A DNA stretch of 64,000 bases from positions 1-64,000 of IMG/VR virus record IMGVR_UViG_3300005043_000001. The stretch is one strand, 5' to 3'. The notes under the pieces are model-generated. The model did not search any database. It worked only from the letters and a program-made list of their open reading frames with translations, and was not told where the DNA came from. This DNA comes from a virus. A program made the translations under genes and the position numbers. This document shows positions 6,994-15,883 of the stretch, one piece after another (the first letter of the stretch is position 1; each line of letters begins with the position of its first letter).

Positions 6994-7337
6994 TGTCCGA
7001 ATCAAAAGCTGCACAACTGAAAAAGAAAAAAGGGGAGCGTAAAAGGCTTCTCGAAGAAGAGCGGGCAATTCAGGCAGAGTTAGATGCGGGGGTAGAGGAG
7101 CGTAAAGAAGCGCGTAAGGAAGTAACCGCATGTAGGTTAGTTGTCGAAGGGCATATACTTTCCTTGCGTATTGCTGGTAGTGATATGAGTGGCATCATTT
7201 CTAAACAGCAAACCTTTACCAAGTTCGACCGTTACAAAGAGTTTCAAGAGGAGTTGCTAAATAGAACGGATGAGTTACTAACCGCAGCAACGGAACACAA
7301 CCAAGCTATACAGAAGGTTAAAGACCTTGGCGGCTAG
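6993..7337 (+). CDS. hypothetical coiled-coil protein
   Basis: The 114-residue protein has a highly charged N-terminal half (lysine, glutamate and arginine heptads, residues 5-50) predicted to form a coiled coil, then a second helical segment. It shares the TAATG overlap with its upstream neighbour and overlaps the VRR-NUC gene by 11 bases. The function is unknown. Confidence 0.65.
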   Translation: MSESKAAQLKKKKGERKRLLEEERAIQAELDAGVEERKEARKEVTACRLVVEGHILSLRIAGSDMSGIISKQQTFTKFDRYKEFQEELLNRTDELLTAATEHNQAIQKVKDLGG

Positions 7338-7674
7338 GCGCGAAAGTTCTATAGAAACTTCGTTTAATACTGAGGCGGCAAAGAACTTCTTCCTCAGTAT
7401 TAAACTTATTGCTAATAGCAGAAATGGCTTCCCTGATCGAACGTGTTTCGGTAAGGGAGGCCATATCTTTTTTGTAGAATTGAAAAGACCTAAAGAAGAC
7501 CCAAGGCCAAATCAGTATTACTGGCACCGATTACTAAAACGAATGGGGTTTAGATGTTATGTCTGTAAGACAACGGACGAAGCGAAGAAAATCTTTAAAC
7601 TTGAGCGGCGATACCAAATGGATTCCTCATCAATACCAACTAAGCGCCATCGCAAGAGGGTTTCGACAAAATAA
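7327..7674 (+). CDS. VRR-NUC domain nuclease
   Basis: The 115-residue protein carries the compact PD-(D/E)XK nuclease motifs of VRR-NUC: GFPDR at 34-38, FVELK at 49-53 and a glutamine at 63 before a helix. Stand-alone VRR-NUC enzymes next to a SNF2 helicase are a standard pair in phage replication modules and are thought to resolve or trim branched DNA. The start is TTG at 7327, inside the previous gene. The C-terminal 40 residues overlap the helicase frame. Confidence 0.85.
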   Translation: MAARRESSIETSFNTEAAKNFFLSIKLIANSRNGFPDRTCFGKGGHIFFVELKRPKEDPRPNQYYWHRLLKRMGFRCYVCKTTDEAKKIFKLERRYQMDSSSIPTKRHRKRVSTK

Positions 7675-9058
7675 GTTAGCGTACTTTCTAGATCCTGGCT
7701 TAGGGAAGACCACTATAATACTACAGTTATACAAGATGCTAAAGCAGTATGGTAAAGCGAAAGGCATCCTGTTAATTGCACCTATTCGTGTGATGGAATT
7801 AGTGTGGCCTTTGGAGATTCAGAAATGGCCCAACTTCCGCCACATAAAAATCAACATCATGCATGGCCCAAAGAAAAAGCTAGACTACGACGCAGATATA
7901 AACATCATTAACCCTGCGGGTCTCCCCTGGCTTAAAACACAACTGCACAACGTACGTGTTAAGAAGTGGCCATTTGATATGATGGTAGTCGATGAAAGCA
8001 CAATGTTTAAAAATTATGACAGTGCTAGATTCATGCTACTACAGAACTACTTTACTAAAAAGATGTCTCGCCGGTACATTCTAACAGGTACGCCAATCCC
8101 TAATGGTTACATGCAGTTATTCAGCCAATTCAAGATTGTTGATGAAGGGCGTTCTCTTGGTAAAAACATAACTGACTTTAGGTACCATTACTTTAAACCT
8201 GTTGGCCCACCTCAGTATAGGCAGTTTAAGTTACGCGATGGTGCAGACAAAAAGATTAATAAAAAGATAGCGCGTTATGTCTGTAGAATGTCAGCAGAAG
8301 AGTATTTGAAACTTCCACCAATATCTATTAATACTATAAAAGTAGATATGCCTAAAAAGGCGATGAAACAATATGAGAAATTACGTGATGAACAGTTCTT
8401 GCAAGTTGGTATCAAAGAAATCTATCCGCCAACCGCTGCAAGTCTCGGTCAAAAGCTCCACCAGATCGCAAATGGCAACCTATACGAAAACTGGGATGTA
8501 CTTGAGAAAGGGAAAGTACCTTCCGCAGCAAAGCGACCCTATATTAAGTTTCACAATGCCAAGATCGATGCACTTAAGGAACTTCAGACAGAACTACAAG
8601 GTAAACCTCTCTTTGTCGCGTACTGGTACCACCACGATCTTATTACACTCCAAGCGGCGTTTCCTAAAGCCATCATCATTAATTCTAAAACCACATCTAA
8701 ACAAGCGGCAAAGATAGAACGCGATTGGAATGCCGGAAGGATACCAATGCTAATAGCACAGCCCGCATCTGTTGCCCATGGGCTTAACTTTCAAAAGGCC
8801 GGAGGCGATGTTGCATGGTACTCATTAGTATACGACTTCGAACTTTATGATCAGTTTATCAAAAGGTTATGGAGACAAGGCGCAATTGATAAAGTTATGG
8901 TACACTTCTTAATGACCCGAGGCACTATTGATGAAGCAATATTCGAGAAGCTAATGGGAAAGAAAGTAGTACAGGATGACTTTTATGAAGTTATGAGAGT
9001 TTATCAACGCCAACTTAAAAAGGATATGGACTATGAACAAAGTAATAGAGCGGCTTAA
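7559..9058 (+). CDS. SNF2/DEAD-like superfamily 2 helicase
   Basis: The protein of up to 499 residues has an N-terminal PHQYQLSAI element (Q-like motif), Walker A DPGLGKT near residue 44, a DEST box near 144 in place of DEAH, TGTPIPN, and C-terminal motifs HGLNFQKAGG near 406 and RLWRQGAIDKV near 435. It would use ATP to move on or remodel DNA, probably with the VRR-NUC enzyme. The start is uncertain: ATG 7559 overlaps the nuclease gene by 116 bases, and TTG 7601 would remove a basic stretch while keeping all motifs. Confidence 0.9.
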   Translation: MSVRQRTKRRKSLNLSGDTKWIPHQYQLSAIARGFRQNKLAYFLDPGLGKTTIILQLYKMLKQYGKAKGILLIAPIRVMELVWPLEIQKWPNFRHIKINIMHGPKKKLDYDADINIINPAGLPWLKTQLHNVRVKKWPFDMMVVDESTMFKNYDSARFMLLQNYFTKKMSRRYILTGTPIPNGYMQLFSQFKIVDEGRSLGKNITDFRYHYFKPVGPPQYRQFKLRDGADKKINKKIARYVCRMSAEEYLKLPPISINTIKVDMPKKAMKQYEKLRDEQFLQVGIKEIYPPTAASLGQKLHQIANGNLYENWDVLEKGKVPSAAKRPYIKFHNAKIDALKELQTELQGKPLFVAYWYHHDLITLQAAFPKAIIINSKTTSKQAAKIERDWNAGRIPMLIAQPASVAHGLNFQKAGGDVAWYSLVYDFELYDQFIKRLWRQGAIDKVMVHFLMTRGTIDEAIFEKLMGKKVVQDDFYEVMRVYQRQLKKDMDYEQSNRAA

Positions 9059-9749
9059 AGAGCCGTCCAGTTGGGCAGGACTAGCAATCCTAGCCTTGGT
9101 AGCATTACAAATTATACCGGCAGAACAAGGCATTATGCTTTTAGATGTTGCCAATAGTGGAGGGTTAACAGCAATAGCAGAAGTAGCCCAACCCGCTGCG
9201 GAAGTATTAGCACCTGTAGCACAGGAAACCAATTGGCTTAAGATAGGTCTTAATGTTCTTGGTATTGCGTCAGGTGTTGGTGCTTTGGGATCAATGATAT
9301 TACCGGAAGGGAGGAAAGTAGTACTAGCATTATTGATGTTGCCTACTATGCTCTTATTCTCCGGTACTGCTACTACAGTAGAAGCAGCTACCTTTTCGAC
9401 GCTTAGTTGGGAGTTACCCACCGAAAGGATAAATGGAAAACCCTTAGCAGGAAACGAGATAGGTGGCATACTGATACACACCACACATCCAGACGGGACA
9501 ATAACGGTCTATGACGAAACGGATGGTAGCGCAACTGAGTATATCTTTACGCCCACTGTTAATGGCGTGTATCGTTTTACTGTTCAAGTGTATGATAAGA
9601 CAGAGCCTAACGTGGTACGAGGGATAATGTCTAAACCAGTAGCAGGGTTATACGATGAGGGAGTCAGTCCACCAGCCCAAATGCCGCTTACAATAAGGGT
9701 AACTTGTGATGTTGTTACTAACTGCGATTTTGAAATATTGAATGAGTAG
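9033..9749 (+). CDS. membrane-anchored protein with beta-sandwich-like C-terminus
   Basis: The 238-residue protein overlaps the helicase end by 26 bases and has AAGGA upstream. The N-terminal 115 residues contain three hydrophobic segments (about 13-40, 70-90 and 95-118), giving a holin-like or general membrane layout. From about 120 it becomes a Thr/Val-rich domain with the strand pattern of a fibronectin type III or Ig-like fold (YIFTPTVNGVYRFTVQVYD). No family is assigned. The C-terminal domain probably faces the periplasm. A terminator follows. Confidence 0.7.
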   Translation: MNKVIERLKEPSSWAGLAILALVALQIIPAEQGIMLLDVANSGGLTAIAEVAQPAAEVLAPVAQETNWLKIGLNVLGIASGVGALGSMILPEGRKVVLALLMLPTMLLFSGTATTVEAATFSTLSWELPTERINGKPLAGNEIGGILIHTTHPDGTITVYDETDGSATEYIFTPTVNGVYRFTVQVYDKTEPNVVRGIMSKPVAGLYDEGVSPPAQMPLTIRVTCDVVTNCDFEILNE

Positions 9750-9764
9750 CTAAAGTAATGTAGT

Positions 9765-9793
9765 AAAAAGGCAGCCTTCGGGTTGCCTTTTTT
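9765..9793 (+). terminator. intrinsic terminator
   Basis: AAAAAGGCA pairs with TGCCTTTTT around a CC-TTCG-GG inner hairpin and ends in a T-run. It closes the replication operon. A possible promoter (TTGCCT, 18 bases, TATACT) starts within it and would serve the next gene. Confidence 0.9.
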
Positions 9794-9832
9794 ATGCGCA
9801 AGTGTTTATACTGTAGGAGGAGGAAACAAATT

Positions 9833-10090
9833 ATGGCACTAAACGGATTCGATGACGGCAGTTTTAACCATGGCCCCTTAAAAGAGGTCAGTAAATCTAA
9901 CATAACAAGCGAAGAGTTAGCAGGAGATGTAGAGGCGTTCCTAGCCCAAGGTGGAAAGGTAACCTTAGAAGCCCCACAACAAGCAGTACCATGGCATGAA
10001 GCAAGAGATTACATAAAGGCCAATAGGGACAAACTAATGGAGCCACTGAACAAACCTTACGATATTACATCAAAAGGCTATACAAAATAA
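9833..10090 (+). CDS. small protein resembling SutA-type RNA polymerase modulators
   Basis: The 85-residue protein starts at ATG 9833 after a very strong ribosome site (AGGAGGAGG). An upstream in-frame ATG would bypass that site. The central VEAFLAQGGKVTLEAP resembles the conserved FLxxGGKVxxI core of SutA, a small acidic transcription modulator that binds RNA polymerase in Pseudomonas. This is remembered motif similarity over about 15 residues, so the role is tentative. The rest has no recognised features. Confidence 0.65.
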   Translation: MALNGFDDGSFNHGPLKEVSKSNITSEELAGDVEAFLAQGGKVTLEAPQQAVPWHEARDYIKANRDKLMEPLNKPYDITSKGYTK

Positions 10091-10107
10091 AAGTAATGTA
10101 ATACTAT
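10079..10107 (+). promoter_or_regulatory. promoter with TACTAT -10 box
   Basis: TATACA (10079-10084) and TACTAT (10102-10107) are 17 bases apart. They precede the gene at 10155 and overlap the end of the gene at 9833. The type matches the promoters at 132-160 and 1431-1459. Confidence 0.5.
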
Positions 10108-10154
10108 AGCGACCTCTTAACCAAAAACACATTAAATTTAAAGGAACAATAGAA

Positions 10155-10628
10155 ATGACAGAAGCAGCCCCCCGCAAAAAGCGAGTAAGTATCGCTTCTA
10201 CTTGTAAAGAAATGATCATCGCTGACAAAACAACCAAAGCCATCCTAGTTAAGCTAATGAAAAAGTTTGGCCCAGGCACTGAATTGGATAAATCCGAAGA
10301 GCGCCTTGCTGACAGCATTAAGTATTACACCACACAGCTATTCAGCTTCGGTCAAATTAACGAAAAAACTAAGTACCGTCATCTTCAAAAGATGGGTCGC
10401 GGTAAAGGGGAAGGCAAATCAAAAGTAGAAGAAGAAGAAGCCAAGCCAAAAGTGAGCCGCAAGAAGAAAGCAGAGCTAAAGTCAGACGCAGTAGCAGCAA
10501 AGGCGAAGGCGAAGGCGAAGGTAGAAGCCGTCGAAGAAAAGCCAAAGGCGAAGGTAAAAGCCAAGTCGAAGAAAGCCGCCCCGGTCAAGAAAGCTGGGCG
10601 CAAGAAGAAGAAATCAGCCGCGAAGTAA
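10155..10628 (+). CDS. basic histone-H1-like tailed protein
   Basis: The 157-residue protein starts with AAGGA six bases before the ATG. The first 80 residues look globular and carry the IKYYTTQL motif, a form of the WYRSQL signature of a small domain widespread in phage proteins. The gene at 63424 has the clearer version. Residues 85-157 form a lysine/alanine tail with repeated KAKAK units, like the C-terminal tail of histone H1, and probably bind DNA or RNA. Another long frame overlaps this tail (10406-10810). Confidence 0.75.
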   Translation: MTEAAPRKKRVSIASTCKEMIIADKTTKAILVKLMKKFGPGTELDKSEERLADSIKYYTTQLFSFGQINEKTKYRHLQKMGRGKGEGKSKVEEEEAKPKVSRKKKAELKSDAVAAKAKAKAKVEAVEEKPKAKVKAKSKKAAPVKKAGRKKKKSAAK

Positions 10629-10810
10629 TTGATGGTGTTGTTTATCTGGTGGGGGAAAATGCTCTTGGCCCCCATGGTGTTCTTACTAGAGTAACAGTTG
10701 TTAGTACAGCTTCATGGGTGTCAGGTTTTACCACTTGTGGGCCAAAAGGTAAAGAACGTGCTAGAATGAAATTAATTTCATACATTGCACACAAGAATTA
10801 CCAGGACTAG
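10406..10810 (+). CDS. overlapping -1 frame ORF with globular C-terminus, start unresolved
   Basis: In the -1 frame relative to the gene at 10155, a stop-free stretch of 134 codons runs from 10406 to TAG at 10808-10810, five bases before the next start. The part after 10620 reads like a normal protein (VIDGVVYLVGENALGPHGVL, then a TCGPKGKERAR segment) and extends 60 residues past the stop of the histone-like gene. I find no ATG and no good ribosome site; GTG 10649 is the only plausible start. Options are ribosomal frameshifting from the upstream gene, an unusual start, or a sequence error. Confidence 0.4.
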   Translation, partial: RGRQIKSRRRRSQAKSEPQEESRAKVRRSSSKGEGEGEGRSRRRKAKGEGKSQVEESRPGQESWAQEEEISREVIDGVVYLVGENALGPHGVLTRVTVVSTASWVSGFTTCGPKGKERARMKLISYIAHKNYQD

Positions 10811-10814
10811 CACG

Positions 10815-11096
10815 ATGGCAAACGTTAAAAATATACCTCCCTATGATTCCAGTAGGGAGGTTCCTCTCTCTTCAATTGAAGAAGGTCATGCATGCCTTTT
10901 GAAAATCAAAGGCACACATTCTCTTTACATCGTAGGCAGGATTGGCAATACACCATTAGTATTGGATTGTCCAGATCACCAGCCAAATAAAAATATACTG
11001 ATAATGAACTTAAACTCGGGAAGGATTGTAAATAAGCATCCTTTACAAGTGGTCGTCCCTGTCCACTGTAAGATGATAGTTCGTAATAAGGCGTAG
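10815..11096 (+). CDS. hypothetical protein
   Basis: The 93-residue protein starts at ATG 10815 with AGGA upstream. A TTG ten codons earlier lies inside the overlapping frame. It contains many short beta-type segments (ACLLKIKGTHSLYIVGRIG). It is the last gene of the left plus-strand block and converges with the endolysin gene, which ends at 11105. No family is recognised. Confidence 0.6.
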   Translation: MANVKNIPPYDSSREVPLSSIEEGHACLLKIKGTHSLYIVGRIGNTPLVLDCPDHQPNKNILIMNLNSGRIVNKHPLQVVVPVHCKMIVRNKA

Positions 11097-11104
11097 GTAT
11101 TACT

Positions 11105-11608
11105 TTATTGAGAACGTCGCTCCAACTGTAAGTGACCAAGATCTAAGAAGGGTTTCTTATTCAGTGCCAACATTCGGCGTGTGTATCGCTGTGATTCTTT
11201 TTTAACGTCATTGATCCGGGTTAAAGGCTTGTCCCAACACCCGCCCCAAATCATTTCTACCTTGTGTTCTATGCATGCCCTTTGGAACGCTTCGATAATG
11301 GGGAAGTAATACTCGTGAACCCAAGTACCCCCATCCGGCCCATAAGCCATAAAATCGATTGCTAAGCGCTTCTGGTGCATACTTATACCTGTACCAGTGA
11401 AATTGCCTATCCTCAGTCCCTTGGGTATGCCATTGAGCTTAGACTTGTTGTTCCGGTAGATCTTCAACTGTTCTTCGTCTGTACGCAGTCCTGATATAAT
11501 GGCAATGTCATAAGGGGTATATGTCAACGCTGTTTGTGCAACTTTTGCCATTTGGTGATCGACTGTAGAAAGTATCTGTATGGAACGTTTGCCGTAGCGG
11601 AAGCTCAT
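11105..11608 (-). CDS. endolysin, M15-type L-Ala-D-Glu peptidase
   Basis: The 167-residue enzyme cuts peptidoglycan stem peptides at lysis. It has the peptidase M15/VanY pattern: SGLR at 39-42, the zinc ligands in SMHQKRLAID (H78, D85), WGGCW at 121-125 and the third ligand in DLGHLQL (H159). No signal peptide is present, so a holin must release it. It is the last gene of the structural operon, next to two candidate membrane lysis proteins. Confidence 0.9.
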   Translation of the reverse strand: MSFRYGKRSIQILSTVDHQMAKVAQTALTYTPYDIAIISGLRTDEEQLKIYRNNKSKLNGIPKGLRIGNFTGTGISMHQKRLAIDFMAYGPDGGTWVHEYYFPIIEAFQRACIEHKVEMIWGGCWDKPLTRINDVKKESQRYTRRMLALNKKPFLDLGHLQLERRSQ

Positions 11609-11609
11609 A

Positions 11610-11888
11610 TCAAGACCCTTTGTTCATTAACTCTCGTAGACCCACGAATAGCGCTGTACCAACGCCGCCTATGACTGTCAAGATAGCAGCAGTAAAACCG
11701 ATTGTTCTTAAGCTTTTTGCTGACTCACGAAGATTACGAAGGTAGGAGAAGTCTTGTTGTAATTTGATGGGGTCACTTGAATCAATGCCGCAACGAGTGA
11801 ACGCTCTCATTACGGTCTTTTCCATTATCTCCTCTAATTCCGCCTTAGTTAAAGCTATCTGTACATTCTCTTCATTCAATGGGGGCAT
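11610..11888 (-). CDS. single-span membrane protein, candidate holin
   Basis: The 92-residue protein has an amphipathic N-terminal part (LTKAELEEIMEKTVMRAF), a basic helix, one hydrophobic segment (about 63-84, TIGFTAAILTVIGGVGTALFVG) and a short basic tail. The size, single span and position directly beside the endolysin suggest a holin or holin-like protein. Holins are too variable for proof from sequence. Confidence 0.65.
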   Translation of the reverse strand: MPPLNEENVQIALTKAELEEIMEKTVMRAFTRCGIDSSDPIKLQQDFSYLRNLRESAKSLRTIGFTAAILTVIGGVGTALFVGLRELMNKGS

Positions 11889-11962
11889 TAGGCTACATCC
11901 GGTACGTGTATTTAATTTATACTAACCATAATAGCCCAACCCTTCCCATTTGCCCAGCTACT

Positions 11963-12340
11963 CTATTGCACTCCAATGTAATGCGCGGCGGGTATAAGTG
12001 TTATTGCAAGACAAAGGAAAGTTAATGTACCACTGATCACAAAGTAAATTCGCTTAGGCATCTTCCATCCCCTATACTCCCAACCTTTAAACCAACCCTT
12101 CTTAGTTCCCCACTTATCACACGCTACACAATAAGTAAAGTCCATGAAAGGCGTTCGTAACGTTCGCAAATTCATACAGTCTAAACGTGTTCGGGGCTCC
12201 TCCATTAGTGGGATGTAAACACCCACCCCATTATCCTTATTCTCCTCTGCAACTTCCCTGTCATCCTCCCTGCTTTTACACAGCAGGGGTTTTGAGTTGC
12301 GTTTGATCATAGCCTTAATTTCTTCTTCGTGATTTTTCAT
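11963..12340 (-). CDS. C-terminally anchored small membrane protein
   Basis: The 125-residue protein has a charged N-terminal half, a CVAC pair near residue 71 with tryptophan-rich surroundings, and one hydrophobic segment near the C-terminus (about 98-118, FVISGTLTFLCLAITLI). Its place between the tail-tip gene and the holin candidate suggests a lysis role such as a spanin-like or regulatory protein. This is unproven. Confidence 0.6.
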   Translation of the reverse strand: MKNHEEEIKAMIKRNSKPLLCKSREDDREVAEENKDNGVGVYIPLMEEPRTRLDCMNLRTLRTPFMDFTYCVACDKWGTKKGWFKGWEYRGWKMPKRIYFVISGTLTFLCLAITLIPAAHYIGVQ

Positions 12341-12355
12341 TTACATACCTTAATT

Positions 12356-15300
12356 TTAAATTGGAATATCAACTCTCATATATGCTATCCAAGTCTCAGT
12401 TGAATAGTAACCTGTCTTAACATCATACCCCCTAACTTCAAGCCTTAACACAAAGTTATCGCCGGGGGCAAACAAGTCTGCTGTCTTTGTATTATCGGTG
12501 TCATGGTTTGTGTCTCCATTCGCATCCTGAGTCCCATCAAACAGCATCGTTATGTCCTGTCCTTCTCCCGGTATATATGTTCCTAGTGCAAGAGCGTTTG
12601 ATTCATCCAGCGTATCAACATCAACGCCAGGATTAGCAGCACGCCACACAACACCCCTTCTTATAAACCTTCCTTGGTCAGAACCATACAGGCTCTTGCT
12701 GTAGAAGTAGTGGGTGTTTTCAGCATCTGTTGCGCCTATCCCTAGCAGTGCGCTAGTATCATTATTATAGTACTTAACTTCTATAAAGTCTGATCCTATA
12801 GTAGGTTTATTTGAGTTCCCCCTACCATATATGTTCATCTCGCCACTTGCAGGAAAAGCTTGCTGATCTATGACCCTACGTCTACCCGCCCACGTTATAG
12901 GCAATATTTCTTGGGTGTGGATATATCTATTAGCATCCACCACGTCAACGTCAGCAAGGTTTGCAGTTAGCTCTTTAAAAGACTGGGATACATACTCAGG
13001 CATGTTCCTTATACTAACTGCAAAATCAAACTGGTTTAACGGCCTAAGACCTATATCATTAGAAGTGAAGTCTTGGTATATAGGATCAGAGGTTGATATA
13101 CCCCCAAAGTCAGAAGCGCCTAACAAACCTATTCTATTAACAGGGCTGACTTGAACCTCATCATTCTCATCAACGTAAGTAGTACCATTTAAAGGTAGTG
13201 TAGAGATATGGGATAGGTCTATCATCCAAATGTTAGAACCTATAGGCCACGAATACATCTTACTGCCAAAGACGGTTCTATAGAAATCAAATGTCACATC
13301 TGAGTTACCTTCCTCGTAGTCTGTTATTTCTCGTATCCATATAAACTCATACTGGGAGGCATCTGCATTCGCTATAACGCATAAATTATAGGTATCCAAA
13401 CCTCTATAAGTCTGATCAAAACTAGGGTTTATCGACCCTGGTTTAGTTGACAGAGTAATAGCCCCATTCACAGGGGGAGCTGAAAAGTCATCGTCATACA
13501 ATACTCCGATAGGAACACCAAACTCATCCACACCTGGCTCCTTTCTAGTACAGGTGACCTGAGTATTACCAAAGACTAGCCAGCTCCCATTTAAGGGGAC
13601 TTCACTTTTCGCGTCTATAACTTGTGTAGTTACATGCTTAGTAGGGAAATGGCGTTTAATCCCTTCTACCCCTCCATCTCCTGTAGTAAATACATACTTG
13701 GGTGTGGCCATGTTAGGCGTTTCAAATAATGGTAGAACATGCACCTTATCATCGCGTGCCATGAATCGAGGAACTTCTATAAATACTATACTAGAGTCTG
13801 GTGGGCCACCAACGACTACAGCAGGGTCTATTTGTATAGTAACGCCAGTAGTAGTACCAAATACCAGGGTTCCCAAACCATCTAACACAGCATCAGCAGG
13901 GGTTGATATATGCCAAGTCGCTTTTAAGTTCTCTATATCCTGCACAAAGCTATCTGTAATATTATTTACCCAAGTAGTACCACCAATCTCTACACTTCGG
14001 ATATAGTTTCTCTCGTAATAGATTGGTTCTCCTACAGTACCAAGGTTAACAAGATCGATTATTATAGTTAATGACTTAGTAGCTGTAGCCTTATGATCAA
14101 TCTGAACTTTCCTGACATCGCTACCATTAAACGCAGGGGTGTTACAGGTACCAAATAAAGGTGCTTGCTTAACTCCACTGCCTCCATAACTGCTAAATCC
14201 TAAAAAGTCTCCGTCATCTCCCCCTAACACATCAATTATTATATCGCCGGTTATTACAGTAGAATCACCATCTGGGTAACCTATGTCCGGGTCTCCTGCA
14301 TTGCCCAAGATGTCAGAATCAAAAATACTTGAATCCTCTCGGAACGCATCTTCAACAACGTTCGCAACTATTACTTCGCTGTTAGCATCGCCGTAATTAA
14401 CTGTTTTAACCCGAGCAACAAAGTCAACAAGTCCAAGAGGTGACCAGTTGATTACTATAACATCCCCTTTCTTTATATCAAATGCTGCTCTTGTAAGTGT
14501 AACTTCCATTGGCTTAGGTGCAGAAGCCAGCATGCGCATTTCACGCCAAGCCACCTTTTGCGCAACAGTTTCATTAAGCAACATCTTGTATGGCATTTCT
14601 AAACTGTTGATGTTACCAATAGATTGCATGGCCGCGTTGTTAAAAGCTACCGCAATCTGAGGAGTATAGTTTCGCCTTCTGTCAATGTAGGCAACTTTGA
14701 ATTCAGTGTTAACTGTATCCGCAGACGTTTGGGCCAATTGATTAACAGTCTTTATTAGGTCATCTGTGAAACTCGTACGTACAAAGCTCGGGTCTGTCTC
14801 TACTCCTGTACTATCCCCTGTAGTGTTATTCTTTAGGTCATCAAGTTCCCAGTCATCACGTAGTAACCGCAAAGACAACTTACCTGTATCTCTGTCAGTT
14901 TCTATTATTCCGTTTATGTGCTTTAGTATTTCATCCTTTATATTATTCATGGTTGCTTTTTCATGCAACTGTATTGATATTCCAAAATTGGCATTAAACA
15001 GAACAACGCCAATAGTTAAAAAACTAATATCATCAATAGAGGCAGCGGGGATAGCAGCCCCGAACAAAGGACTGGTTAATAACTCGTACAGTACAAAAGC
15101 TGGGTTTGCATCATACCTAGCGCGTGAATCCCCATCTGTATATGCGCCATCATTAATAGAGAAGTAAGGATCACCACCAACGCCCGCAAAAGGGTTAGGC
15201 AATCTTTCTAGTTCAAACTTCAACTGCCTTACAGAACCATTAGTCCCCCACATTCCATATATAGAAGCCCACGACACGTTCCTAAGAGCCCAAAACCTAG

Positions 15301-15883
15301 TTGGCTCATACACGTTAGCCCTACCTGAAACGTTTTGCATGGAAGCGTTGTTCCAATCCTCCCCATTATCCAAGAGTGAATCAGGGTGTCCTCGGTTAAA
15401 TCTAAAAACTAGATCTGGGCCGCCAGCCCTAAACCCATATAAGTCTGGGTTTCTGAGGTTAAAGTATTCATTCAAGAACGGCCTATGTGGGATAAAGTGT
15501 GTCGATATTTGTTCAGGTGTCATGTACCCGATATGGTCAGCATCCGCAAAGACTAGATAGTTATCAGATATAAAGGAAAGCATCCTAACGTCAGAGCCAT
15601 AGCAGAAAGTTACTCCTATACTAAGCCCATAGTGGTACCCAGCCAATTGATCCTCTATGTAGAAAGGTACTGTCACTAACGCTCCCCTCTCTATTACATT
15701 AGGTGACTCATGTAGTACAGTACCTGCGATGTATGGTATTGCCCTGCCAGCATCCGCAGTAGGAAACTTAAACTCACCTTCGCCTAAAGGCTTTAGCGAT
15801 GCATTAGGTGACGCAGCAACTGCCGCTTGTGCAACTGCCACAGCCACAATAACTATTACTATGTATATTAAAATTGTACCCAT
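12356..15883 (-). CDS. tail tip protein, J-like host-specificity protein
   Basis: At 1175 residues this is the large protein expected at the distal end of a siphovirus tail. It begins with an unusual hydrophobic helix (residues 5-24) followed by a GRAIPYIAGTV motif typical of tail-tip hub proteins. The body is a long series of beta-rich domains. Genes for a BR0599-type protein and the tape measure lie upstream in the expected order. It probably forms the central tip and contacts the host receptor. Confidence 0.75.
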   Translation of the reverse strand: MGTILIYIVIVIVAVAVAQAAVAASPNASLKPLGEGEFKFPTADAGRAIPYIAGTVLHESPNVIERGALVTVPFYIEDQLAGYHYGLSIGVTFCYGSDVRMLSFISDNYLVFADADHIGYMTPEQISTHFIPHRPFLNEYFNLRNPDLYGFRAGGPDLVFRFNRGHPDSLLDNGEDWNNASMQNVSGRANVYEPTRFWALRNVSWASIYGMWGTNGSVRQLKFELERLPNPFAGVGGDPYFSINDGAYTDGDSRARYDANPAFVLYELLTSPLFGAAIPAASIDDISFLTIGVVLFNANFGISIQLHEKATMNNIKDEILKHINGIIETDRDTGKLSLRLLRDDWELDDLKNNTTGDSTGVETDPSFVRTSFTDDLIKTVNQLAQTSADTVNTEFKVAYIDRRRNYTPQIAVAFNNAAMQSIGNINSLEMPYKMLLNETVAQKVAWREMRMLASAPKPMEVTLTRAAFDIKKGDVIVINWSPLGLVDFVARVKTVNYGDANSEVIVANVVEDAFREDSSIFDSDILGNAGDPDIGYPDGDSTVITGDIIIDVLGGDDGDFLGFSSYGGSGVKQAPLFGTCNTPAFNGSDVRKVQIDHKATATKSLTIIIDLVNLGTVGEPIYYERNYIRSVEIGGTTWVNNITDSFVQDIENLKATWHISTPADAVLDGLGTLVFGTTTGVTIQIDPAVVVGGPPDSSIVFIEVPRFMARDDKVHVLPLFETPNMATPKYVFTTGDGGVEGIKRHFPTKHVTTQVIDAKSEVPLNGSWLVFGNTQVTCTRKEPGVDEFGVPIGVLYDDDFSAPPVNGAITLSTKPGSINPSFDQTYRGLDTYNLCVIANADASQYEFIWIREITDYEEGNSDVTFDFYRTVFGSKMYSWPIGSNIWMIDLSHISTLPLNGTTYVDENDEVQVSPVNRIGLLGASDFGGISTSDPIYQDFTSNDIGLRPLNQFDFAVSIRNMPEYVSQSFKELTANLADVDVVDANRYIHTQEILPITWAGRRRVIDQQAFPASGEMNIYGRGNSNKPTIGSDFIEVKYYNNDTSALLGIGATDAENTHYFYSKSLYGSDQGRFIRRGVVWRAANPGVDVDTLDESNALALGTYIPGEGQDITMLFDGTQDANGDTNHDTDNTKTADLFAPGDNFVLRLEVRGYDVKTGYYSTETWIAYMRVDIPI

